Origin: Halorubrum californiense DSM 19288
Lineage (GTDB): Archaea; Halobacteriota; Halobacteria; Halobacteriales; Haloferacaceae
Assembly (NCBI RefSeq): GCF_000336875.1
Contig: NZ_AOJK01000072.1
Span: 548 to 40,480 of the forward strand
Length of the DNA: 39,933 bases
Direction of reading: 5' to 3'
A program made the translations under genes and the position numbers. Positions 1-6,653 of this stretch are shown in pieces. Numbering within the stretch: the stretch's first letter is position 1; every line of letters starts with the position of its first letter. The notes under the pieces are model-generated. The model searched no databases. It saw only the letters and a list, made by a program, of their open reading frames with translations, and was not told the origin of the DNA.

Positions 1-1
1 G

Positions 2-418
2 GGCGTCCGCTGGGACGAGCAGGAGGCGCGCGCCGACGAGACGTTCTTCTCGCCCCGCCACGATCCCGACCTGTTCCCGCCCCACGACCGGATCCAGCCA
101 ATCCTCCAGTTCGCCGAGGCCGACGTGTGGGAGGCGTTCTGGAACTTCGTCGTGCCGGACACCGTCGAGGCGTTCCCCGACGAGGGGCACATCCCGCAGG
201 CGGACGACGACCTCCCCGAGGGCGTCAGTCAGGAGGATATCCCCATCTCGCCGAAGTACTTCGCCGGGTTCCGCTCGCTGGGCAGCGAGGTCTCGACGGA
301 GAAGACGACCGAGGAGCCCGCGTGGCTCCAGAACCTCGAGGACACGACCGAGCGCGCCGGCCGCGCACAGGACAAAGAGGACCTGATGGAGCGCCTGCGC
401 GACCTCGGCTACATGTAA
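2..418 (+). CDS. Phosphoadenosine phosphosulfate reductase family protein, 3' part
   Basis: The reading frame is open from base 2 and ends at TAA 416-418; the 5' end lies outside the window. The visible part begins GVRWDEQEARADETFFSPR and continues with RIQPILQFAEADVWEAFW. This arginine/tryptophan-rich stretch followed by 'PIL.(F/W)(T/A)EADVW' is characteristic of the C-terminal half of PAPS-reductase/CysD-type enzymes in the adenine nucleotide alpha-hydrolase superfamily, which act on adenylylated sulfate. The last residues, RLRDLGYM, are a common haloarchaeal ending. The N-terminal nucleotide-binding loop is not in the window, so reductase and sulfurylase-like roles cannot be separated. A GC-rich hairpin follows the stop. 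Confidence 0.72.
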   Translation, partial: GVRWDEQEARADETFFSPRHDPDLFPPHDRIQPILQFAEADVWEAFWNFVVPDTVEAFPDEGHIPQADDDLPEGVSQEDIPISPKYFAGFRSLGSEVSTEKTTEEPAWLQNLEDTTERAGRAQDKEDLMERLRDLGYM

Positions 419-424
419 TCGACG

Positions 425-455
425 GGCGGGAGAAACCCGCCTGACGGCCTCTTTT
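425..455 (+). terminator. Hairpin plus T-rich tract between convergent genes
   Basis: A perfect 6-bp stem (GGCGGG 425-430, CCCGCC 436-441) with an AGAAA loop lies directly after the upstream stop codon. It is followed by CCTCTTTTAT, which runs into the stop codon of the leftward gene. The placement between convergent genes fits a transcription terminator. Archaeal termination depends mainly on T-tracts, so the hairpin itself may be incidental. Confidence 0.35.
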
Positions 456-1707
456 ATGATTCTCCGACGTCCGCGGTGAAGCCGACCTCTCGGAGCCGGT
501 CCGCGAGCGGCAGGCCGATCCCCGACGCCGGCGTCAACACGCCGCCGTCGAACGGGGAGTCGACGTCGCCGCGCACCAAGCAGACGGCCGACTCGCCGAG
601 CATCCGCGCCGTCGCGCCGTAACCGGGGTCGCGGTCGGCGCCGAACTCGGCCTCGACGGTGAACGGTCCGTCCGGGCCCGTCCCGCGGCCCAGCACGCGG
701 ATCAGGAAGCTCCCCGCTTCCGCCTCCTCGCGCGTCGGCCCCTCGCCCGGATCGGGAAAGACGTACTCGCGGAGCGCGTTCCGCACCGGCCCGAGCGACA
801 TGGCCGCCGAGAACAGCCCGAGCCCGCCGGCGACGGCGCTCGCGGTCGCCGCGCCGACTGGGCCCGATCCGGTCGGCACGGCCTCGCCGCACTTGAACTC
901 GCGTCCCCACGGGTAGCCGAGCAGGGCGTTGCTCCGCCGGACCACTCGCTCGTTCACCGGGGCCATCGGCGACGGGGCGGTCCACTCGCCGCGGAGGGGG
1001 TCGCGCCGCGGCCAGCGCTGCTCGCCCGGGTCGACGCCGCTCCGCTCGCCGCGAGGGGCCAGCGAGTAGGGGTTCCGGAGCGCCTCCCGCGCGAGCGGGT
1101 CGGTCGCGGCCGCCTCGAACAGCTCGCCGAAGCTCGCCAGCGTGCCGCCGCTGACGCTCCCGCTGCCGCCGTCGAGGTAGATCCGGACGGACTCGCAGGG
1201 CTCGTCGTACGTCTCCGCCGCGAACGACTGGACGAGCAGCGTCCCGAGGTCCGCCGGCACGGAGTCGAACCCACAGCTGTGGACGATCCGGGCGCCGTTC
1301 TCGACGGCCGTCTCGTTGAACTGGTCGATCGATTCGCGCACCCAGTTCACCTCGCCGGTGAGGTCGCAGTAGTCCGTGCCGGCCTCGACGCAGGCCTCGA
1401 CCAGCGGCGTGCCGTAGGCCGTGTACGGGCCGACCGTCGTACAGACGACCCGAGTGTCGCGGGCGATGGCCCGCAGGCTCTCCGGGTCGGTCGCGTCGCC
1501 CACGACGACGGGCACGTCCTCCCACGCGTCGCTCCGGCTGGTGAGGTCGTCGACGAGCGCGTCGATCTTCTCCCGGTTCCGCCCGCCGACGGCGAGCGAG
1601 AGGTCCGCGGGCCCGTACCGCTCTGTGAGGTACTCGGCGGTGAAGCGCCCGGCGACCCCGGTCGCGCCCCACACCACCACGTCGTGCGTCCGATCCGTGT
1701 CGGTCAT
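454..1707 (-). CDS. Saccharopine dehydrogenase-like NAD(P)-binding oxidoreductase (trans-acting enoyl reductase family)
   Basis: A 417-aa protein starting MTDTDRTHDVVVWGATGVAG. The WGATGVAGRFTAEYL segment (residues about 12-27) is the dinucleotide-binding turn of a Rossmann fold. Further on, VCTTVGPYTAYGTPLVEAC and GTDYCDLTGEVNW (about residues 85-125) are signature stretches of the saccharopine dehydrogenase/SCCPDH family, which includes mycobacterial trans-acting enoyl reductases. Family members reduce C=C or C=N bonds of lipids or amino-acid adducts with NAD(P)H; the substrate here cannot be told from sequence. It is a stand-alone leftward gene with no partner in the window. The ATG start is the first one before the Rossmann motif. 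Confidence 0.8.
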   Translation of the reverse strand: MTDTDRTHDVVVWGATGVAGRFTAEYLTERYGPADLSLAVGGRNREKIDALVDDLTSRSDAWEDVPVVVGDATDPESLRAIARDTRVVCTTVGPYTAYGTPLVEACVEAGTDYCDLTGEVNWVRESIDQFNETAVENGARIVHSCGFDSVPADLGTLLVQSFAAETYDEPCESVRIYLDGGSGSVSGGTLASFGELFEAAATDPLAREALRNPYSLAPRGERSGVDPGEQRWPRRDPLRGEWTAPSPMAPVNERVVRRSNALLGYPWGREFKCGEAVPTGSGPVGAATASAVAGGLGLFSAAMSLGPVRNALREYVFPDPGEGPTREEAEAGSFLIRVLGRGTGPDGPFTVEAEFGADRDPGYGATARMLGESAVCLVRGDVDSPFDGGVLTPASGIGLPLADRLREVGFTADVGES

Positions 1708-1851
1708 TCGTGCGTCCGTACGAGCCGCCCGCCTAAACCCGCAGGGGTACGCGTCGTCGGGACGAAGCGGGAGCGGGAGATGACGCGGGAGGCGAGGTGA
1801 GCGTCTCTCGGGACGCGCTACCTCTTTACATCGGCAGCCGCAACAGGGGGT

Positions 1852-2115
1852 ATGGCCGTTGGCACTCGGTTATCACTACAGCTCGCCGACTTCGGCACCC
1901 GATCGCTCGTCACGCACGCGCTCATGGCGCTGGGGTTCGTCGGTGCGATCGTCACGGGATTGTTCGTCGAGGGACAGCTCGGCACCGTCTCGATGGCGGC
2001 GTTCATCAACTTCACCGCCGGGCTATGGATCAGCCAGTCGATCCATTCGCTCGGCAACGCCGCCACCGAAGACGAGTATCAGGGCGTCCTCAAGGAGCTA
2101 CTGAATCGTGTCTAG
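1852..2115 (+). CDS. Small membrane protein, function unknown
   Basis: An 87-aa protein with two predicted membrane segments, about residues 19-37 (THALMALGFVGAIVTGLFV) and 43-60 (GTVSMAAFINFTAGLWIS), and a charged C-terminus. A TTTACA element at 1825-1830 lies about 25 nt before the ATG, which suggests a leaderless message and supports this start. Its stop overlaps the GTG start of the next small membrane gene by 8 bp, so the two are probably co-translated and may act together. I do not recognise a family with a known function. Confidence 0.65.
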   Translation: MAVGTRLSLQLADFGTRSLVTHALMALGFVGAIVTGLFVEGQLGTVSMAAFINFTAGLWISQSIHSLGNAATEDEYQGVLKELLNRV

Positions 2116-2317
2116 CGAACCCGGGATCGACACGGGCCGCTTCGGCCGAACACTCGTACTCATCGGCTTCGTCACGACCGTCTTCCTGTTTCTGATCGCC
2201 GAGCGCCTCTCCGGCGACACGTTCCGGATCGGCGCTATCGCGATCGGGATGGTGGCGCTGATCACCGCGATCACCGGCTTCCTTATCGCGGCCGGCAACG
2301 CGGTCGAAGGGCACTGA
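2108..2317 (+). CDS. Small membrane protein, function unknown
   Basis: A 69-aa protein that starts with GTG inside the last codons of the preceding gene (8-bp overlap). It has two hydrophobic segments, about residues 15-30 (TLVLIGFVTTVFLFLI) and 42-61, separated by a short polar loop. This arrangement resembles many uncharacterised two-helix proteins of haloarchaea. The overlap and similar architecture suggest that it works with the upstream 87-aa protein, perhaps as a heteromeric membrane unit, but nothing in the sequence identifies a role. Confidence 0.6.
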   Translation: MSSEPGIDTGRFGRTLVLIGFVTTVFLFLIAERLSGDTFRIGAIAIGMVALITAITGFLIAAGNAVEGH

Positions 2318-2351
2318 TTCGGCGGGGGGCATCCCCCGCATCGTCGACGCG

Positions 2352-3263
2352 CTACCGGTAGGGCTCGCAGACCAACTCGACGCCCTCCTCGAAGCTGATC
2401 TCGGGCTCCCAGCCGGTCGCCTCGCGGAACGTCGAGTAGTCCGCCATCGTGTCGTGGACGTAGCCGTCGAACGGGCATTCGATGTACACGGGATCGATGT
2501 CGGTGCCGAGCGCGTCGTTGATCAGGTCGACCATCTCGTTGAACGAGTACGCCTCCTGCGTGCCGACGTTGTACACGCCCGTCAGCTCGTGGTCTGCGGC
2601 GAGTTCGCAGGCGCGGGCCACGTCTGAGACGTGCGTGAAGTCGCGGGTCTGGCTGCCGTCGCCGAACAGCTCTGGTGCCTCGCCGTCCGCGATGGCGTCG
2701 GCGAACTGCGCGACCGTGTTCGCGTACTCGCCTTTGTGTTCCTCGTTGCCGCCGAAGCCCTGGTACACCGAGAAGAACCGGAGGCCGGCCATGTTCATCT
2801 CGTGGTGGTTGGCGTAGTACTCTGCGTAGCGCTCGCGGGCGAGCTTCGAGGCCTCGTAAGCGGTGCGGGCCTCCACGTCCATGTCCACGGGCGAGGGCTC
2901 GGTGCGGCTCCCGTAGATGGAGGAAGTGGAGGCGTACACGACCGTCTCACAGCCCGCTTCGCGGGCGCGCTCGACGGTGTTGACGAACCCCTCGACGTTG
3001 ACGCGGCAGCCGCGCTGGGGGTCGCTCTCGTGCATGTTCCGCGAGGAGAGCGCGGCGAGGTGGAAGACGACGTCGACGTCGACGGGGAACTCGCCGTCCA
3101 TGACGGAGGCCTCGACGAACTCGACGTCGTCGTCGAGGTTCTCGGCGGTCCCGAGGTAGGTGTCGTCGACCGCGATCACGTCGTTGTCGGCCGCGAGGCG
3201 GTTCGCGAGGGTCGAGCCGATGAAGCCCGCCCCGCCCGTGACGAGGACGCGTTTGTCCTGCAT
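2352..3263 (-). CDS. NAD-dependent epimerase/dehydratase (UDP-glucose 4-epimerase-like)
   Basis: A 303-aa extended short-chain dehydrogenase. LVTGGAGFIGSTLANRL (residues 7-23) is the NAD-binding glycine motif. VVFHLAALSS follows near residue 65, the catalytic Ser lies in YASTSSIYG, and the YxxxK pair in AYEASKLARERYAEYY. DGSQTRDFTHVSDVA is the usual substrate-binding and 'RDF(I/V)HV' segment of GalE-like enzymes. It should interconvert or dehydrate a nucleoside-diphosphate sugar in the cytoplasm. A fourth family member besides the three at 19-22 kb, it lies apart from them and is transcribed away from the VapBC pair. The exact sugar is not predictable. Confidence 0.85.
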   Translation of the reverse strand: MQDKRVLVTGGAGFIGSTLANRLAADNDVIAVDDTYLGTAENLDDDVEFVEASVMDGEFPVDVDVVFHLAALSSRNMHESDPQRGCRVNVEGFVNTVERAREAGCETVVYASTSSIYGSRTEPSPVDMDVEARTAYEASKLARERYAEYYANHHEMNMAGLRFFSVYQGFGGNEEHKGEYANTVAQFADAIADGEAPELFGDGSQTRDFTHVSDVARACELAADHELTGVYNVGTQEAYSFNEMVDLINDALGTDIDPVYIECPFDGYVHDTMADYSTFREATGWEPEISFEEGVELVCEPYR

Positions 3264-3337
3264 GGGTCATGATTCTGCGGGCGTCGGGATTATCGTGTCG
3301 GTTCGGCGTCGACAGGGAACGACGAGAGCGTATTTAT

Positions 3338-3353
3338 GTATGGGCACCCATAC
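3338..3353. promoter_or_regulatory. Palindrome overlapping the vapB start codon (putative autoregulatory operator)
   Basis: GTATGGG-CA-CCCATAC is a perfect 7-bp inverted repeat with a 2-nt spacer. It contains the ATG of the antitoxin gene (3340-3342), so codons 1-5 (M-G-T-H-T) are partly dictated by the palindrome. VapB-type antitoxins usually repress their own operons through palindromes, which is the inferred role here. A TATA-like TATTTATG abuts it on the upstream side. Confidence 0.5.
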
Positions 3354-3588
3354 GGAACAGACAAGCAAGAACATCGCGATCAGTGACGAGGTCTACCGGC
3401 GCCTCAAACGCGAAAAGGGCGACCGGAGCTTCAGCGAGGTCATCGCCGACACGCTCGACAACGGCGGGACCCTCGCGGACGTGACGGGGAAGCAGATACT
3501 CGATCCGGACACGTACGACGCCGTCGACGCGGAGATAGCGCGACTGGGCGACGGCACGCTCGACCGGCTAACCGATGAAACTCCTTGA
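3340..3588 (+). CDS. vapB: VapB-type antitoxin
   Basis: An 82-aa protein beginning MGTHTEQTSKNIAISDEVYR. The N-terminal ISDEVYRRLKREKGDRSFSEV (about residues 13-33) is a ribbon-helix-helix-like DNA-binding segment of the VapB family found next to archaeal PIN toxins. The acidic C-terminus (about residues 55-82) would wrap the toxin. An ATG further upstream in frame is not needed; ATG 3340 matches the usual 'MGT' start of haloarchaeal relatives. The end overlaps the toxin start by 14 bp, typical of translationally coupled toxin-antitoxin genes. It neutralises VapC and probably represses the operon through the palindrome at its start. Confidence 0.8.
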   Translation: MGTHTEQTSKNIAISDEVYRRLKREKGDRSFSEVIADTLDNGGTLADVTGKQILDPDTYDAVDAEIARLGDGTLDRLTDETP

Positions 3589-3988
3589 CACGTCGGTGGT
3601 CGCCGACATCGACCGAGGAGGCGTCGACGAGAAGGTCCGCGCGCTGGATGCGGAGGGACGTCACGCGATCAGTATGGTCACCGTGACGGAACTCCGACTG
3701 GGCGTCGAACTCCAGTATGATCGGGACACCCAGGCGTATCAGGACGCAATCGACGCTCTCGATCGCCTCGTTTCCCGCTTCGACGTACTGCCGATCGCCC
3801 GACCGGTCGCGACCGCGGCCGCGGAGACAATCGCCGACCTCCGCGCCGACGGGCAGCGGCTGGACGACCTCCACGACGTGTACATCGGTGCGACCGCACG
3901 GACCGAACAGCTGCCGGTGGTGACGGCGAACGTCGACCAGTTCGAACGGATCGACGGCGTCCGGGCCGTCGACTGGGAGCAATTCTGA
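3575..3988 (+). CDS. vapC: VapC-type PIN-domain ribonuclease toxin
   Basis: A 137-aa PIN-domain protein. KLLDTSVVADI (residues 2-12) carries the first metal-binding Asp, and VTVTELRLGV (about 34-43) the conserved Glu. The Asp cluster LDDLHDVYIGATA (about 96-108) and TANVDQFERIDGV (about 115-127) complete the acidic active site for Mg-dependent RNA cleavage. PIN toxins of this type usually cleave tRNA or rRNA; the target here is unknown. It is coupled to the antitoxin by overlap, and all expected acidic residues are present, so it is likely functional. Confidence 0.85.
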   Translation: MKLLDTSVVADIDRGGVDEKVRALDAEGRHAISMVTVTELRLGVELQYDRDTQAYQDAIDALDRLVSRFDVLPIARPVATAAAETIADLRADGQRLDDLHDVYIGATARTEQLPVVTANVDQFERIDGVRAVDWEQF

Positions 3989-4027
3989 CCCCGAACCGTC
4001 TTTGCGGTGGGTGGCGATAACCGGGGT

Positions 4028-5368
4028 ATGTTCGGAACCAGCGGCGTTCGCGGGCCGGTCGGCGAGACGGTGACGGCGGACCTCGCGCTCGGCATCGGTC
4101 GCGCCGTGGCGACCGATGGCGCGGCGTCCGTCGTGGTCGGCCGCGACGCCCGCGACAGCGGGCGGATGCTCGTGCGTGCGCTCACGGCGGGGCTCATCGA
4201 GTGCGGGGCCGACGTGATCGACGTCGGCGTCGAGGCGACGCCCACGGTGGCGCGGGCGGTCGTCCGCGAGGAGGCGGACGCGGGGCTCGTCGTCACGGCC
4301 TCGCACAACCCGGCGCCGGACAACGGGATCAAGCTCTGGACCGCGTCCGGTCGCGCGTTCGACGAGGAGCGAAACGATCGGATCGCGGAGATCGTCGACG
4401 CGGAGTCGTTCGCGTTCGCCGCACACGACGCGATCGGCGGGGTCGAGGAACGAGACGCGGCGGCGGGCGGCGACGCCCGCACCGCCCACGAGCGCGCCCT
4501 CCGCGAGAGCGTCCCGCTGCCCGACGACCTCTCGGTCGTCGTCGACCTCGGGAACGGCGCCGGCCGGGTCGCGGCCGACGCGCTCCACGCCGCCGGCTGC
4601 GACGTGGAGGCCCTCAACGGCCAGCGCGACGGGCGGTTCCCCGGCCGGCCGAGCGAGCCGACCGCGGCGAACTGCGAGACCGCCTGCGAGGTGGTCGCCG
4701 CGACCGACGCCGACCTCGGGATCGTCCACGACGGCGACGCCGACCGGACGATGGCGATAGACGAGCGCGGGCGGTTCCTCCCCGGCGACGCGCTGCTCGC
4801 GCTGTTCGCGCGCCGCGAGGCGGAGGCTGGCGACCGCGTTGCGGTCCCGGTCGACACGAGCCTCCTCGTCGCCGACGCGCTCGCCGAGGTCGGCGCCGAG
4901 GTGACGTACACGCCGGTCGGCGACTCGTACGTCGCCGCGGAGGCCGCGAAGCCGGGGGTCGCCTTCGGCGGCGAGCCGAGCGGCTCGTGGATCTGGCCGG
5001 ACCGGACCCTCTGTCCCGACGGCCCGCTCGCGGCCTGCGTCCTGACCGCGCTCGTCGGCGCGGAGGGATCGCTCGCGGCGCTCGTCGACGACCTCCCCGA
5101 GTACCCGATCCGACGGGACTCGGTGCGGACCGGGGACAAGACGGCGATCGTCGAGCGCGTCGGGGAGATCGCGGCCGCCGAGTACGACGACGTCTCGACG
5201 CTCGACGGCGTCCGGGTCGAGACGGACGCGGGCTGGTTCCTCGTGCGCGCGAGCGGCACCGAGCCGCTGGTGCGGATCACGGCCGAGGCGCGCGACGAGG
5301 ACGACGCGGCCGCGCTCTTCGGAACTGCCCGGGACCTCATCGATCGCGCCGCCGAGGACGGCGACTGA
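4028..5368 (+). CDS. glmM: Phosphoglucosamine mutase
   Basis: A 446-aa alpha-D-phosphohexomutase. MFGTSGVRGPVGETV opens the protein, as in the family. VVTASHNPAPDNGIK holds the phosphoserine (about Ser92), DGDADRTMAI is the Mg-binding loop, GGEPSGSWI the sugar-specificity loop, and RASGTEPLVRI the C-terminal phosphate-binding loop. It interconverts glucosamine-6-P and glucosamine-1-P for UDP-GlcNAc synthesis. A longer frame begins with GTG at 4007, but MFGTSGVRG at 4028 matches the family start. The next gene (54 bp downstream) is glmU, so the order follows the pathway; GlmS is encoded at 15 kb. Archaeal members may also use other hexose phosphates. Confidence 0.88.
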   Translation: MFGTSGVRGPVGETVTADLALGIGRAVATDGAASVVVGRDARDSGRMLVRALTAGLIECGADVIDVGVEATPTVARAVVREEADAGLVVTASHNPAPDNGIKLWTASGRAFDEERNDRIAEIVDAESFAFAAHDAIGGVEERDAAAGGDARTAHERALRESVPLPDDLSVVVDLGNGAGRVAADALHAAGCDVEALNGQRDGRFPGRPSEPTAANCETACEVVAATDADLGIVHDGDADRTMAIDERGRFLPGDALLALFARREAEAGDRVAVPVDTSLLVADALAEVGAEVTYTPVGDSYVAAEAAKPGVAFGGEPSGSWIWPDRTLCPDGPLAACVLTALVGAEGSLAALVDDLPEYPIRRDSVRTGDKTAIVERVGEIAAAEYDDVSTLDGVRVETDAGWFLVRASGTEPLVRITAEARDEDDAAALFGTARDLIDRAAEDGD

Positions 5369-5422
5369 CGGCGCCGCTGCCGACCGCAGCCGATAAGCCT
5401 CGTCCCCCCGTCGGCCACGCAC

Positions 5423-6631
5423 ATGTACGGAGTCGTGCTCGCGGCCGGCCGCGGGACCCGAATGCGACCGCTGACGGACCGCCGCCCGAAACCGCTGCTC
5501 CCGGTCGGGGACCGCTCGCTGCTGGAACGGGTGTTCGACACGGCCCGCGACGTTGTCGACGAGTTCGTCGTCGTAACGGGGTATCAAGGCGACGCGGTCC
5601 GCGAGGCGATCGGCGACTCGTACCGTGACCGACCGGTCCACTACGTCGAGCAGGCGGAGACGCTGGGGACAGCCCACGCGATCGAGCAGACCGAGCCGGT
5701 CGTCGACGACGACTTCCTCGTGCTCAACGGCGACGTGGTCGTCGACGCGTCGCTCCCGCGGGCGCTCGCCGAGGCCGGTGCCCCAGCGATCGCGGCCACC
5801 GAGGTCGAGGATCCGCGGGCGTACGGCGTGATCTCGACCGCCGAGGACGGCTCGCTGGCGGGGATCGTCGAGAAGCCGGCCGACCCGCCGACGAACCTCG
5901 CGAACGTCGGCTGTTACGCGTTCGAACCCGAGGTGTTCGAGTACATCGACCGGACGCCGGAGAGCGAGCGCGGCGAGTACGAGATCACGGCGACGATCGA
6001 CCGCCTGCTCGGCGACGGTCGGCGGATCGACGTCGCCCGGTACGACGGCGCGTGGCTCGACGTGGGGCGCCCGTGGGAGCTGTTGAAGGCGAACGAGTTG
6101 GCGCTCGACGCGCTCGACGATGGAACGGAAGTCTCCGGCACGGTCGAGGAAGGCGTCCACCTACACGGCCCCGTGGTCGTCGAAGAGGGGGCGCGAGTGC
6201 GGTCGGGCGCCTACGTCGAGGGACCGGCGCTGATCTGCGAGGGTGCCGACGTGGGACCGAACGCCTACATCCGCGGGTCGACCGTCGTGGGGCCGGACGC
6301 GCACGTCGGCCACTCGGTGGAGATCAAAAACAGCGTGCTGATGGCCGACGCGTCGGTCGGCCACCTCTCGTACGTCGGCGACTCGGTGCTCGGTCGCGAC
6401 GTGAACTTCGGCGCGGGGACGAACGTCGCCAACCTCCGGCACGACGGCGAGAACGTCCGGATGACAGTCAAAGGCGAGCGCACCGACACAGGCCGGCGGA
6501 AGCTCGGCGCGGTGGTCGGCGACGGCGCGAAGACCGGGATCAACACGTCGCTGAACGCCGGGGTCAAGCTCGGCGCCGGCGAGACGACCGGGCTCGCCGA
6601 GGCGGTCACGCGCGACCGCCCGTCGGAGTAG
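5423..6631 (+). CDS. glmU: Bifunctional sugar-1-phosphate nucleotidylyltransferase/acetyltransferase (GlmU type)
   Basis: A 402-aa two-domain enzyme. The N-terminal pyrophosphorylase has the GVVLAAGRGTRMRPLTD signature (residues 3-19), RRPKPLLPV, and the metal-binding FLVLNGDVVV. After about residue 230 come hexapeptide repeats of a left-handed beta-helix. The end includes GAGTNVANLRHD and GRRKLGAVVGDGAKTGIN, which resemble the acetyl-CoA site of archaeal bifunctional enzymes such as that of Sulfurisphaera. It should make UDP-GlcNAc from GlcN-1-P, UTP and acetyl-CoA. GATAAGCC about 28 nt before the ATG could serve as a TATA box. The second nucleotidyltransferase at 13.8 kb lacks the acetyltransferase signature. 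Confidence 0.85.
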   Translation: MYGVVLAAGRGTRMRPLTDRRPKPLLPVGDRSLLERVFDTARDVVDEFVVVTGYQGDAVREAIGDSYRDRPVHYVEQAETLGTAHAIEQTEPVVDDDFLVLNGDVVVDASLPRALAEAGAPAIAATEVEDPRAYGVISTAEDGSLAGIVEKPADPPTNLANVGCYAFEPEVFEYIDRTPESERGEYEITATIDRLLGDGRRIDVARYDGAWLDVGRPWELLKANELALDALDDGTEVSGTVEEGVHLHGPVVVEEGARVRSGAYVEGPALICEGADVGPNAYIRGSTVVGPDAHVGHSVEIKNSVLMADASVGHLSYVGDSVLGRDVNFGAGTNVANLRHDGENVRMTVKGERTDTGRRKLGAVVGDGAKTGINTSLNAGVKLGAGETTGLAEAVTRDRPSE

Positions 6632-6653
6632 CGCGGGACCCCCTCGGTCGGTC

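Noticed and set aside
3440-6160. Very long open frame (906 codons) on the minus strand opposite vapC, glmM and glmU
   Set aside because: It is Arg/Val-rich with no fold or motif and mirrors the high-GC codons of three well-supported genes on the other strand.
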